Shown: in pieces, positions 13,182 through 21,081 of the stretch
How the letters are laid out: the number at the start of each line of letters is the position of its first letter
Position numbering within the stretch: position 1 is the stretch's first letter
Assembly (NCBI GenBank): GCA_900551815.1
Contig: URXE01000016.1
Coordinates: 1 to 36,771 of the forward strand
Length of the DNA: 36,771 nt
Reading direction: 5' to 3'
Source of the DNA: an uncultured Collinsella sp.
GTDB lineage: Bacteria; Actinomycetota; Coriobacteriia; Coriobacteriales; Coriobacteriaceae
Notes under the pieces: model-generated
What the model was told of the DNA's origin: nothing
The model's input: only the letters and a program-made list of their open reading frames with translations
Database searches by the model: none
Program-made: the position numbers and the translations under genes

Positions 13182-14456
13182 CTATTTCTTTATTCGCAGG
13201 AGTTTCCCATCGTGCCCGAGCATCCTGACCTCGCTGATGTGATAGCGGGCCATGTACTTGCTGATCCACTTTATCGCCTGCTCGTCCGTCACCTTTTCGT
13301 TCTCGCTCACGTCGACGACGGTGAGCTTCACGCCATTCTTGCCGGGTATTGACTTGATGTGAGCCTTGAACGTGTTCTCAGACCCAGCTCCGTAGATCGT
13401 CTTGATTTCGATACCCGTTGATAAATCCGCTCGGCTAATCGTTGTCTTCCCATCGGAGTTCGGTGCTGTCAGATGCGATTCGTCTTCCCAGAACTCCGCC
13501 TTATAGCCAAGCGCGTTCAACTTCTCGGCGGTAATTCTTTCGCCGGGGTCTTTCTTCCAGCGCTTTAGCTTCTCGCCTTTCACGGCGGAGTCCGTAAACT
13601 CGATGCCGGAATGTTCTCCCGATGCGTACCACTTCGGATCGCGCAGTTCGATCTCCTCGACCATGCGCTTGTTCACGTACTTGTCGAAAGCCTTGCCGGC
13701 CTTGTTTCCGTGGGCCTTGATGTACGCCTCTCGCTCCGCGTCGGGCATGGCGTCCCATTCCGCCCACAGCCCGTTGCGACCGCCCAATGTGTCAAGGCAC
13801 TCGTTGAACCTGTCGTACATGCCGTCGGGGTCGTAGCCCTTGACCTTTGATCCCTTGCCGAAGCTAGGCACGACGCGGCAGTCGCACTTTGGGTGCGAGT
13901 GGCTTGCGGCCTCCTTTGTCTTGTAGTTGAAGCCGAACGAGGAGAGCATGAGGCAGAAACCGCACGTCTCGCCAGACGGCACGCGTGCGTACCTCGGTTT
14001 CGCCGGGTCTTTGGAGACGTTGTGCGCCACGCACATGTTCGCGGCCTTGCGGATCTCTGCGTCGAGGCGGCGAACGCACGCGGCAACGAACATGTCGGTG
14101 GCTCCCTGCTTCACCACGCTTGCCATGAACGCCTTCACCGAGCCGTACGTCGCCTGGGGGTCGCGCAGCGACTCGGCGACGGCGGCGTACTTTCCGGGCG
14201 CTTCCTGCGCCTTGCGCACGGCGTCGTAGAACTCGGCGGCGCGGCCAGCCGCAACGGTGTCGGCGTAGTAGCCGCAAGCCGTCTCGATCACCTCGTAGGC
14301 CGCCTCTCGCAGCGCCGCTATGTCGCCGTTCCCGCTCGCCTCCCAGTCGGCCACCAAGCGGGTGAGCGCGTCGCCGGCTTGGCGCTGCGCCATTCCAGAT
14401 AGCGCGTTGATCTCGTCCGTAAGCTCGTTAAGCAGGCTGCGAGGTATCTCCGCCAT
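13182..14456 (-). CDS. Phage minor head protein with C-terminal CdiA-type nuclease toxin-like domain
   Basis: The product is 424 aa, starting at 14456 after GGAGGGCGAGG and overlapping the portal gene by 29 bp. Residues 1-200 resemble VG15/minor head morphogenesis proteins, with the Cys/His set SGETCGFC (165, 168), HPKCDC (188-193) and the RVVP end. Residues of about 284-424 form a separate domain resembling the CdiA C-terminal tRNase family or related phage head-fused nucleases. It shows ITAEKLNALGY with Glu311, a loop around Asp344 and STGIEIKT with Glu350 and Lys352, followed by LTVVDVSEN and LLRIKK at the end. Base composition of this 3' part appears lower in GC than its neighbours. If active, the domain could be delivered with the phage DNA. 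The toxin role is an inference. Confidence 0.8.
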   Translation of the reverse strand: MAEIPRSLLNELTDEINALSGMAQRQAGDALTRLVADWEASGNGDIAALREAAYEVIETACGYYADTVAAGRAAEFYDAVRKAQEAPGKYAAVAESLRDPQATYGSVKAFMASVVKQGATDMFVAACVRRLDAEIRKAANMCVAHNVSKDPAKPRYARVPSGETCGFCLMLSSFGFNYKTKEAASHSHPKCDCRVVPSFGKGSKVKGYDPDGMYDRFNECLDTLGGRNGLWAEWDAMPDAEREAYIKAHGNKAGKAFDKYVNKRMVEEIELRDPKWYASGEHSGIEFTDSAVKGEKLKRWKKDPGERITAEKLNALGYKAEFWEDESHLTAPNSDGKTTISRADLSTGIEIKTIYGAGSENTFKAHIKSIPGKNGVKLTVVDVSENEKVTDEQAIKWISKYMARYHISEVRMLGHDGKLLRIKK

Positions 14457-15855
14457 CCTCGCCCTCCTTCGGCTCGAACAGCGAGGCCACGGCAGCGCTC
14501 GCCTGTGCCTTCTTGTTGTCGCTGTTGATGCGCTGGATCTGCTCGTCTGTGTAGTCGAGCATTTCGAGCATCACGTCGGAGTTGGCGAGCTTCGGCAGAC
14601 CCTGCACCTGCTTCAATGCGGCGTCGGACAGGCTCACGATTGACGGGTAGGCCGGGGACATGAAGCGCGGGTTGAGGTTGTAGCCGGCATCGCGCTCGGT
14701 CTCGTAATCCGTGCCGTTCGCCACAGCGAGCGCCATGTAGGCCACGTTGCGCAAAGCGTTGCCATTCTCGCGGTTGAGGTTCTTCGCATCGATCACGAGC
14801 GGTTCGAGCGATGCAGCGATGGCATCCGAAGAGGATGGGTTGTCGTTGCTCACGCCGAAGAAAGACACCGGAACATTGGTGACCGCCGACATTTGGCATG
14901 CTAGCTGGCGCAGGTACTCGGTGAGCGGCGCCATCTGCAACTGGGCCGACTGCCACACGGTCGGCGAGTCTCCGTCAGGGTCTTTGGTGATCTCGTTGAC
15001 CGCCCCCATCGACGCGTCGTACTTGTTCTGCCCGTTGATCATCTTCTTGTATGTGCCGAGCAGCCAGGTCTGCGGCAGCGTCGCGGCCTCAGACGCCACC
15101 TCCATGCGGGCGCGTTGGCGTATGGCGTCGTCTGTGATGCTCATGACCGAACGGCTGATGCGCGAGGAGCCGAACGGTCGCTCAAGCGTGGCATCGTAGG
15201 GCATAGGCTCCATGAGACAGCGACCCATGCCATGCTCCATGTAGTCGGCCACCCAGTGGCCGCTGCCGCGCGTAAGCACCACCAGCGCGTCTTCTGTGAG
15301 CAGGTGCACGACGGTCGGCACGCGCTCGGTGTCACCTGGCATCTTCTTCGACTCGGCCACAACGAGACCGGCCTTGATGCGCTTCTGCGCGTCATCCCAG
15401 ATTGCCGCCGCTGCGGTTGCCGGGTACGCGGAGATGATTGGCTTGCCGCCGCCGTCCGTGACAGTCCAGAAGCCGCAGCAGTGCTTCAGCTCACCGATAA
15501 GGTTCTTGCGGTAGAGAGCTTCGAGCTGGTTGTCGGCACATATGTCGCGCAGCCGCATGGTAACGGCATCGTCGTCGGCAGTGAAGCCGTTGAACACCGA
15601 GCGATCTGCCAGGGCGTGCACCGCCTTCTTGGGCCAGTCAACGCGCGGGTTGATCTTCTTGGCGAGGGCTTTCGGCATGGCGATGCCTAGGTCTTTGACG
15701 CCGACGTGTCCGAGGTAGTAGTCCTCCCGCAACATGTTGCGGGATCGGTGGGTGCGCCACGTGTCCATAAGCTCGCGCACGAGCGCCTTGTCCTCGTGTC
15801 GCAGGCCTTCCGCCGCCGCGACCTGTCCGGCCAGTTCCATGTTCACTGCTGCCAT
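14428..15855 (-). CDS. Portal protein
   Basis: The product is 475 aa. Its start at 15855 overlaps the terminase stop codon as TGATG with GGAGGC upstream. The N-terminus (LREDYYLGHVGVKDLGIAMPKAL), the central MSITDDAIRQRARMEVASEAATLPQTWLLG segment and the helix before VPVSFFGVSNDNPSSSDAIAASLEPL are typical of SPP1 gp6-type portals. The portal is a dodecameric ring at one capsid vertex through which DNA enters and leaves. The location between large terminase and minor head protein is diagnostic. Confidence 0.92.
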   Translation of the reverse strand: MAAVNMELAGQVAAAEGLRHEDKALVRELMDTWRTHRSRNMLREDYYLGHVGVKDLGIAMPKALAKKINPRVDWPKKAVHALADRSVFNGFTADDDAVTMRLRDICADNQLEALYRKNLIGELKHCCGFWTVTDGGGKPIISAYPATAAAAIWDDAQKRIKAGLVVAESKKMPGDTERVPTVVHLLTEDALVVLTRGSGHWVADYMEHGMGRCLMEPMPYDATLERPFGSSRISRSVMSITDDAIRQRARMEVASEAATLPQTWLLGTYKKMINGQNKYDASMGAVNEITKDPDGDSPTVWQSAQLQMAPLTEYLRQLACQMSAVTNVPVSFFGVSNDNPSSSDAIAASLEPLVIDAKNLNRENGNALRNVAYMALAVANGTDYETERDAGYNLNPRFMSPAYPSIVSLSDAALKQVQGLPKLANSDVMLEMLDYTDEQIQRINSDNKKAQASAAVASLFEPKEGEDGGDTSQPA

Positions 15856-17276
15856 CAGAAGCTTGCCTCCTGTTTACGTCTCGGGTCTCTCTTGGTTGTC
15901 CTCGCCGCCCATAGGGCCAGCGATGCGCTCTCGATCGGCGCTGACGAAGAGTCGGGGCCGTCGCCGAAGCCCCAGCCGTCGCGCCCGATGTCGCGCTTGA
16001 TCGACTTCGTTGCGGAATCGTCCAACGCGGGCGATTCGATGTGGCTCGTCGTCCCGGCGTTGACCTCGTCGGCCAGCATCGTCGCGGCGGCCTGCACGAT
16101 CGCGGTGCTGCCCATGACGATCGCCGACTTCGGCATCCTGCCGTCCAGAAGTCGCTGCTTCAGCGCGTCCGCTCCGCTCTTTCCGTCGATGCAGACGCAC
16201 GCGATCTCCTCGCGGTTGCGCAGCAGCATGTCGGATATGCCGACAGTGCCGCCCTCAGCGCCCATGAGGTCGTAAAGCTCGACGTAGGAGCCGGCACCGC
16301 GCTCTGCCTTCGCCCAGGACACGGCAACGCGCGACCCGTCGGGCGAGAACTTCACGCCGAACGCGAGCTTGCCTTCCTGCATCGGCCCCTCCGCCTCGCA
16401 CGCCTTCCACTTGGCGCTCGAAAGCGCGTATGAGTCGGCTCCTCCGATTGGGCTCCACCAGCCAAGGCGCTCACGCGCGAAGACGTCGGGCTGCATCTGC
16501 TCGGACTCGCCGCGTACGGCCTCTATGTCGAGGATTGTGCCGAGAGACGGGTTGTACTCGAACCATCGCGACTCGTCGTGCACGTCGCCGATCTCTGTAG
16601 CGCCCCACTCGATCCATCCCATCTCAGACCTGCCGTTGTGAACGTCCTCGTGGAGGTCGCGGAACACCGTGCCAACGTTGTCGGGGCCTGGCGGCGTGCC
16701 CAGGTAGATCGTCTGCGGGTTGTGCTTCGACCCTGCCGAGATGGCGGGCAGAGAAGCCGCCTGCTGCTTGGCCGTAAGCTCCTGTGCTTCGTCGTAAATG
16801 AGCACGTCGTAGGTCTTGCCTCGCGCCAGCGAGTCGGTGCGCGTGGTGAAGCGGATAAGGCCGCCGTTCTTGAGCTTGATGGCCTGCTGGCCGTTGGTCT
16901 TGCGCACGGCGAGCAGCAGGGCGTTAAGCTCAGGCTCGTCCTCGTCCTCGAATGGCCTTGAAAGCTCCTGGAACATCTGGTCTGAGGTGTCGCCGTGCTG
17001 GCATGTGTACAGAATCTTCTCGCCGTTGAGGGCGCCGTGGAAGCAGCGGGCGCGAACGTCCCAGCTCTTGCCGTTCTGTCGCGGGATGGATATGCCGATC
17101 GAGCGCAGCAGATACTTGTCGCGTCCATCGCGGGCGAGCATGGCGTCGAGCAGGTGCGGCTGCCACGGCAGCGGGTCGCCGAAGTACGCGGATGCCAGTT
17201 CTGCCGCCATGGGGCCGTCCCCGTCGAGCCTTTCCGGGATGTTCGCCTCGTATGTCGGGGTCTGCCTCGCCTGCAT
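15855..17276 (-). CDS. terL: Terminase large subunit
   Basis: The product is 473 aa from the ATG at 17276; a GTG at 17279 directly before it is the alternative. Its start overlaps the TerS stop as TGATG. The ATPase domain has Walker A PRQNGKS (residues 65-71) and Walker B VLIYDEAQE with the catalytic Glu (about 158-166). It is followed by the coupling motif around TIYLGTPPGP. The C-terminal nuclease part includes the acidic runs VCIDGKSGAD and FGVKFSPDGSRVAVSW. It powers DNA packaging and cuts concatemers. The sequence group cannot be fixed by eye, so the packaging type (cos or pac) is unknown. Confidence 0.95.
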   Translation of the reverse strand: MQARQTPTYEANIPERLDGDGPMAAELASAYFGDPLPWQPHLLDAMLARDGRDKYLLRSIGISIPRQNGKSWDVRARCFHGALNGEKILYTCQHGDTSDQMFQELSRPFEDEDEPELNALLLAVRKTNGQQAIKLKNGGLIRFTTRTDSLARGKTYDVLIYDEAQELTAKQQAASLPAISAGSKHNPQTIYLGTPPGPDNVGTVFRDLHEDVHNGRSEMGWIEWGATEIGDVHDESRWFEYNPSLGTILDIEAVRGESEQMQPDVFARERLGWWSPIGGADSYALSSAKWKACEAEGPMQEGKLAFGVKFSPDGSRVAVSWAKAERGAGSYVELYDLMGAEGGTVGISDMLLRNREEIACVCIDGKSGADALKQRLLDGRMPKSAIVMGSTAIVQAAATMLADEVNAGTTSHIESPALDDSATKSIKRDIGRDGWGFGDGPDSSSAPIESASLALWAARTTKRDPRRKQEASF

Positions 17277-17719
17277 CACGCGCCTGCCGCCTTGGCACGC
17301 GCCTCGCGGTCATCGAACATGAGCGTGAGCAGCTTGCCGTGGGCGCTCGCGGGTCGCGCCTGCTGCACCGTGACGTTGCGGGCCGACTTGGACAGGCCGA
17401 GCTGGTCCGACAGCGGCCTGATCTCGGTGCTGGCCTCCTTCAGCACGGTCAGCGCCGGATTCTTGCGCATCATCTTGAGCCGCTTGCCGCCCTTGCCCCT
17501 GATCGGCTTGTATGCGGTGGCGTCGAGTATTTCGATCTCGTTGCCACCGAGGGCCATGGCCTCGCGTGCCTGGTTCGCCACGGCGTGCCAGTAGCAGAGC
17601 AGCGCCAGCGTCGGCGCATCCTCCTGCGCGAACGTGCGCCTCGCGGTCAGCTGCTCCCAGATGGCGGCTTGCACGGGGTCGCTAGCCACTTCCGGCGGCA
17701 TCTCGATGTTCTCGGCCAT
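17276..17719 (-). CDS. terS: Terminase small subunit (P27-like)
   Basis: The product is 147 aa, starting at 17719 after GAAGGAGGGAATC. It has the helical pattern of P27-family small terminases: WEQLTARRTFAQEDAPTLALLCYWHAVANQAREA, then KNPALTVLKEASTEIRPLSDQLGLSKSAR, the last part being the conserved NP.....E....IR.L...LGLSP.SR signature. It binds the packaging site and regulates TerL. It is the first gene of the packaging module. Confidence 0.9.
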   Translation of the reverse strand: MAENIEMPPEVASDPVQAAIWEQLTARRTFAQEDAPTLALLCYWHAVANQAREAMALGGNEIEILDATAYKPIRGKGGKRLKMMRKNPALTVLKEASTEIRPLSDQLGLSKSARNVTVQQARPASAHGKLLTLMFDDREARAKAAGA

Positions 17720-17942
17720 GATTCCCTCCTTCTTCGCGGGGAATCGTAATGGTGGCGTGAGATAGCGAAATCGTTCGGAACGGGCGGGGGGAAATCGGCC
17801 CTAGGCGGCCGGAGTGGCCTTCCGACCCGGGGGAGGGGCGACCGCCCCGCCTCTTTTCGGCGGCTTCGGCGCTTGGGGCCAAAAGAAAGGGCGCGACCGC
17901 CGAAACGACCGCGCCCCTATTGGTGCATTGCTATGTTTTCCC
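17720..17942. other. Gene-free stretch upstream of terS
   Basis: These 223 bases separate the HNH gene and its terminator from terS. The sequence is GC-rich with several short inverted repeats (for example around 17833-17875). The phage packaging site commonly lies near terS, so this stretch and the start of terS are the best places to look for cos or pac. No repeat-based pac signal could be recognised by eye, and no clear minus-strand promoter stands out. Confidence 0.4.
17881..17916 (-). terminator. Rho-independent terminator after the HNH gene
   Basis: On the minus strand the stem GGGCGCG/CGCGCCC (17910-17916 with 17889-17895) is extended inside the loop by GGTC/GGTC-type pairing and is followed by TTTCTTTT. 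It ends the transcript of the early gene chain that finishes with the HNH gene. Confidence 0.75.
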
Positions 17943-18233
17943 TCAGAACAGCCGCGTGCGGCGTATCTGGTACTGCTTGGCGTCGCCCGGCATCCTGTTG
18001 CCGCGCCGCTGGTTGCAAATCCTGTGGGCTGCATCCACGTTGGAGTAGTCCAGCGGGCTGCCTCCCCTCGACACGGGCAGCAGCTCGTCCACCTCGAAGC
18101 TCCACGGGTCGCCGCTCGGCAGGCTGTAGTCTATCGGCTGGCCGCATATGTGGCACGGCCTTCCCTCTGCCCTCAGCCTCGCTCTCAGCTTGCGCCTTGC
18201 GTTGCCGTTGCGGTTGCGCGGGTTGCCGCTCAT
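17943..18233 (-). CDS. HNH endonuclease
   Basis: The product is 96 aa. The ATG at 18233 overlaps the stop of the tiny upstream gene as ATGA; longer readings run into that gene. The motif order fits a phage HNH nuclease: CHICGQPI (zinc-binding Cys pair), FEVDELLPVSRGGSP and NVDAAHRICNQRRGN. The usual D-H of the first motif reads D-E here, a variant that occurs in phage HNH proteins. HNH proteins next to terminase take part in packaging cleavage in HK97-like phages, and this gene lies just before terS. Confidence 0.88.
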   Translation of the reverse strand: MSGNPRNRNGNARRKLRARLRAEGRPCHICGQPIDYSLPSGDPWSFEVDELLPVSRGGSPLDYSNVDAAHRICNQRRGNRMPGDAKQYQIRRTRLF

Positions 18234-18358
18234 ACCAGCATCGCCGCTATCCCGCCGATGCACCACACGATGCCGTAGCACACGAGCAGCACCAGGAAGA
18301 GCATCACGAGCATGGACACGACAGCACCGGCTGCATCCATTAACTTCTTGTATCCCAT
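18230..18358 (-). CDS. Tiny membrane protein (42 aa)
   Basis: The ATG at 18358 follows GGAGGATGAC, and the stop overlaps the HNH start as ATGA. A short polar N-terminus (MGYKKLMDAAG) is followed by two hydrophobic stretches (VVSMLVMLFLVLLV and a Gly/Ile-rich end), so it probably inserts in the membrane once or as a hairpin. It is too short for a family call. It is supported by the ribosome binding site and exact stop-start overlaps on both sides. Confidence 0.6.
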   Translation of the reverse strand: MGYKKLMDAAGAVVSMLVMLFLVLLVCYGIVWCIGGIAAMLV

Positions 18359-18359
18359 G

Positions 18360-18476
18360 TCATCCTCCAATGATCATGCGGGCCAGCGATACCGCCGCCC
18401 ACAGCGTCAATCCGTCTATTAGCAGGGATGTCGCTATCACGAGCAGACATCCCCAGTTGCATCCCGGGCGGCTCAT
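18360..18476 (-). CDS. Tiny membrane protein (38 aa)
   Basis: The ATG at 18476 overlaps the stop of the preceding gene as ATGA, and the 3' end contains the ribosome binding site of the next gene. The product has one hydrophobic segment (CLLVIATSLLIDGLTLWAAV) that could span the membrane. Function unknown. The overlapping arrangement, more than the sequence, supports it as a real gene. Confidence 0.5.
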   Translation of the reverse strand: MSRPGCNWGCLLVIATSLLIDGLTLWAAVSLARMIIGG

Positions 18477-18700
18477 TCGTCCTCCCACCTTATCGTTCCG
18501 TCATCGTATTCGGCCCGCAGCCAGTCCAGGTACTCGCCCCACGAGGCGAAGTCCCGCACCCAGCGCGATTCGAACGCGCACGTTGTGAAGGGGTTGCACT
18601 CGCTCAGCGAGATTTTGAACCGCCGCCCGTCGCGCAGCATGCGCACCTCCATGCGCATCGCGGCCTCGGGCGTGCCGAAGTACCGCTCCAAGTTAGTCAA
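18473..18700 (-). CDS. Hypothetical early phage protein (75 aa)
   Basis: A TTG start at 18700 is chosen because AGGAGG lies exactly seven bases upstream; no ATG gives a comparable signal. The product is charged, with a helix-rich C-terminus containing several aromatic residues (RWVRDFASWGEYLDWLRAEYDD). No motif recognised. It opens the block of small membrane proteins that leads to the HNH gene. Confidence 0.55.
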   Translation of the reverse strand: MTNLERYFGTPEAAMRMEVRMLRDGRRFKISLSECNPFTTCAFESRWVRDFASWGEYLDWLRAEYDDGTIRWEDE

Positions 18701-18711
18701 TCGTCAACCTC

Positions 18712-18840
18712 CTACCCGCAGGCGAGCAGGGCCAGAACCACCAGCCCCGCCGCCAGCGTTCTGATTACATAAAGCTCAAGGGCCACAACCGCGACAAGCA
18801 GCGCGACGCATGATGCCGCTATCCATCGAACCGTTTGCAC
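18712..18840 (-). CDS. Tiny membrane protein (42 aa)
   Basis: A GTG start at 18840 with AGGAGG four bases upstream gives 42 aa; the start lies inside the end of the previous gene (22-bp overlap). The sequence has a basic start (MQTVRW) and two close hydrophobic stretches (CVALLVAVVALELYVI and AAGLVVLALLA), consistent with a small membrane protein. Function unknown. Confidence 0.45.
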   Translation of the reverse strand: MQTVRWIAASCVALLVAVVALELYVIRTLAAGLVVLALLACG

Positions 18841-19115
18841 CAGTCCTCCTGCATGTCCTTGTAGTGTTCGACGATCCAGTCTCGCGCCCACTTCGCAGCC
18901 TCCCATGCCGCAATCGGCTCCTTCGCCTCCTGGGCGCTGAAAGCCTCCTCGAACTCAAGCTCGCAGATGCCGTAGTCGCAGCATCCCTCTATGCAGTGGG
19001 CGCAATCTCCGCAAGCCGGTTCGTCCACCCGGTTCCACGGCGCGTCCGGATCGCCGTCGAAGCACCCTGGCGGCAGGTTCCACCCGCTGCCCGGCTCGTA
19101 GTAGGCCATGCTCAC
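18819..19115 (-). CDS. Cysteine-rich small protein
   Basis: The product is 98 aa from a GTG at 19115 that overlaps the upstream stop as GTGA; an ATG at 19109 is the alternative. The central part CGDCAHCIEGCCDYGIC holds six Cys, suggesting metal binding. The C-terminus is helical and aromatic (WEAAKWARDWIVEHYKDM). Function unknown. Several neighbours in this early chain are also Cys-rich. Confidence 0.55.
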   Translation of the reverse strand: MSMAYYEPGSGWNLPPGCFDGDPDAPWNRVDEPACGDCAHCIEGCCDYGICELEFEEAFSAQEAKEPIAAWEAAKWARDWIVEHYKDMQEDWCKRFDG

Positions 19116-19444
19116 GAGGCATCACCACGGCACGGTAGGTCGTACCCGATGAGCTCAAGGTCGTAGGCCACAGCTGCGGCGCGCTCGACCTTGCAGCCTC
19201 GTGCGTTCTCCCAGCCATCGCATAGGTACACAGCGTCGCACTCGGCCATCTTGCCAAGGCTTTGGCTCAGGTAGTACAGCGGCACGTTCACCACCTTGGG
19301 CGGCACCGCGAGGCCGTCCTTGAAGTACGTGTCCGCGACCTCGTATCCGCGCCGCTCAAGCTCTGCGACCGCCTTCGCGCGGGCCTCAAGTATCTGCTCC
19401 TCGCCAAGCCCGTTCATGGGCTGGACGATCATCGCCTTCTTCAT
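19112..19444 (-). CDS. DUF4406-like (nucleoside deoxyribosyltransferase-like) protein
   Basis: The product is 110 aa, with the start at 19444 after GAGAGGAGCAGAA. It begins KKAMIVQPMNGLGEEQI, followed by a helix and ends with LGKMAECDAVYLCDGWENARGCKVERAAAVAYDLELI. This is the DUF4406 pattern, related to nucleoside 2-deoxyribosyltransferases (first strand with MNG, then the D-x-V-x-x-x-x-G-W-x-x-S/A-x-G...E signature). A nucleotide-modifying or salvage function is possible. Common in phages. Confidence 0.8.
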   Translation of the reverse strand: MKKAMIVQPMNGLGEEQILEARAKAVAELERRGYEVADTYFKDGLAVPPKVVNVPLYYLSQSLGKMAECDAVYLCDGWENARGCKVERAAAVAYDLELIGYDLPCRGDAS

Positions 19445-19617
19445 TTCTGCTCCTCTCGCACGTTGCTATAGTCGATTTCGTCGCGGCACTTTTCGCAGAC
19501 CTCGCCGACACGCTTCTTGTTGTCCTTCCAAAATTCGCGCGGGTAGCACGTGAAAAACGGGTTGCAGTGCGTTTTGCCGCACCTCGCGCACGTCCATTTA
19601 TACGGGTCGCAGCTCAT
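19441..19617 (-). CDS. Small zinc-ribbon-like protein (58 aa)
   Basis: The ATG at 19617 overlaps the upstream stop as ATGA, and its own stop overlaps the next ATG as ATGA. The sequence contains two Cys pairs, CARC (with a further THC) and CEKC, about 35 residues apart, consistent with a zinc ribbon. Function unknown. Confidence 0.6.
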   Translation of the reverse strand: MSCDPYKWTCARCGKTHCNPFFTCYPREFWKDNKKRVGEVCEKCRDEIDYSNVREEQK

Positions 19618-19960
19618 GCGATCTCACCCGCCTCGGCCATGGCGATCCTCTCGCCGATGAACCTCATGACTGGCACGGCCATGCTGTTGCCGATCGCCTT
19701 GTAGCGTGGCCCGTCTGGGCACTCGTCGGCCGGCTTGCCGCGATAGGGAATCTTCGTCCAATCGCTGGGAAAGCCTTGCAGCCGCTCGCACTCGCGCGGC
19801 GTGAGCCTTCGCACAACCATGTCGCCTCCTTCCTCGCTGAAAAGCGTCTGAGTGTTGCTCGTCGATAGGGTGAGCGATACCTCGTCGCTCACCAGCGCGC
19901 CCTTGCCGCCGCCCGCGCATCCGCAACGGACGAGCAGCGCGCAGGCGCTCACAGGCACAC
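19614..19960 (-). pseudogene. C-terminal part of the cytosine-5 DNA methyltransferase in a shifted frame
   Basis: Reading in the -1 frame relative to the N-terminal part gives the rest of the enzyme: GKGALVSDEVSLTLSTSNTQTLF, motif IX RRLTPRECERLQGFP and motif X GNSMAVPVMRFIGERIA. There is no good start for independent translation, although a GTG lies near 19911. The left limit is the TGA at 19614; the right limit is approximate, near the stop of the N-terminal frame. Together the two parts make a full-length enzyme of about 380 aa. Confidence 0.75.
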
Positions 19961-20764
19961 CGACGGCGCGTCGCCGCCAACCTTGAGCGTGCCCACCATG
20001 TCGTATCCGATCGCCGTGTTGGCGTTGAGGTCGGCCATCGTTATCGGCTCGTCGATGGGGTACACGGCCGGGTTGTGCCAATCGGCGGTGAGCGTGGGGG
20101 ACTGCTCCGGTTCCGCGCCTACTCCTCCCGCGCCTGCTCCCTGGTGGTACTTGAAGCCTGCGCTACGAGGGCTTCTTCCAGCCTCTTCGGCAAGGCTCGC
20201 CCTCTTTTCCGCGCTCGATTCAAAATCCCCTCGCATGCTCTCCGGCTCAATGAGTACGCCGATGGGGGGGCAGGCTCCAAGATGTTCGACAAGAAAGAGA
20301 CGGCGGCGTCTTTGGGCCACTCCGAAGAACTGCGCATCGAGTACGCGCCACGCCAGACCGTACCCGAGCTTGTCCATTTCGGACAGGAGCTGTCGGAAAG
20401 CCTCCCCATTCTCGCTTGAGAGCGCTCCCGGGACGTTTTCCCAAAGAAACCATCGAGGACGTATCTCACGTACCGCCCGAATGTACTCGAACATGAGCCC
20501 TGACTCACCTTGCAACCCCTCCCGTTTGCCCGCGATCGAGAAGGACTGGCACGGGCTTCCGCCGACCACCAGATCCACCTTATTGCGGTATTTCTTCCAG
20601 TTCATCTTCGTCACGTCACCGACGTTCGGCACCTCGGGGTACCGCTCGGCCAAAACGGCGCTGGGGAACTCGTCGAACTCGGCGAAGCACACAGGCTTCC
20701 AGCCCAGCGGCTCCCACGCCACGGTTGCGGCCTCTATGCCGCTGAAAAGCGAGACGTACTTCAT
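19949..20764 (-). CDS. Cytosine-5 DNA methyltransferase, N-terminal part (frame disrupted)
   Basis: This frame encodes 271 aa with motif I FSGIEAATVAWEPLGW, motif IV GGSPCQSFSIAGKR (catalytic Cys), motif VI FLWENVPGAL and motif VIII FFGVAQRRRRLFLVEH. It ends at TGA (19949) before motifs IX and X. These continue in the -1 frame down to 19614. The frame break lies in the target recognition region near 19925-19955. No slippery heptamer is seen there, so a one-base deletion or a sequencing error is more likely than programmed shifting. The enzyme would transfer a methyl group to cytosine C5 and could protect phage DNA from restriction. No cognate nuclease is nearby. Confidence 0.85.
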   Translation of the reverse strand: MKYVSLFSGIEAATVAWEPLGWKPVCFAEFDEFPSAVLAERYPEVPNVGDVTKMNWKKYRNKVDLVVGGSPCQSFSIAGKREGLQGESGLMFEYIRAVREIRPRWFLWENVPGALSSENGEAFRQLLSEMDKLGYGLAWRVLDAQFFGVAQRRRRLFLVEHLGACPPIGVLIEPESMRGDFESSAEKRASLAEEAGRSPRSAGFKYHQGAGAGGVGAEPEQSPTLTADWHNPAVYPIDEPITMADLNANTAIGYDMVGTLKVGGDAPSVCL

Positions 20765-21081
20765 CGGTGCGCCCCCAATGCTTGCTCGACGAGCATGAAG
20801 AAGCGGCGCTCGGCGCTGTCCGTCGGGTTGCGCTTGCGCATGTCGGCAATCTTCAGCAGCTCGTCTTCCTCATAATGGGTGGCGTCCCAATCGACCTCGG
20901 GCCAGTCGTAGCAGGAGCAGTGCCAGCCCTCCAGCAAGATATAGCCTTTGTCGTAATAGTCGTCGCTTCTATCGCCGGCATAGATCAGCATGTAGCGCTC
21001 TTCGCTGTAATCGGGCTCGCTTTGGGCCGCGCAGATGATGCGCCACGGCTCGATAGTTTTCGGCGCCTCGACGGTTTTCAT
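20761..21081 (-). CDS. Hypothetical early phage protein (106 aa)
   Basis: The product is acidic and Tyr/Trp-rich (YSEERYMLIYAGDRSDDYYDKGYILLEGWHC...). The start at 21081 overlaps the preceding stop, and its stop overlaps the methyltransferase start as ATGA. The C-terminal half is helical (EDELLKIADMRKRNP...RRFFMLVEQALG). No family recognised. Tight coupling to the methyltransferase suggests co-expression. Confidence 0.6.
   Translation of the reverse strand: MKTVEAPKTIEPWRIICAAQSEPDYSEERYMLIYAGDRSDDYYDKGYILLEGWHCSCYDWPEVDWDATHYEEDELLKIADMRKRNPTDSAERRFFMLVEQALGAHR

Noticed and set aside
19614..20764. Programmed frameshift in the methyltransferase
   Set aside because: No slippery heptamer or stimulatory structure is seen near the frame break, unlike the clear site in the tail chaperone pair.
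19983..20798. 271-codon plus-strand frame opposite the methyltransferase
   Set aside because: It mirrors the minus-strand enzyme that carries all catalytic motifs; no ribosome binding site and no family pattern.
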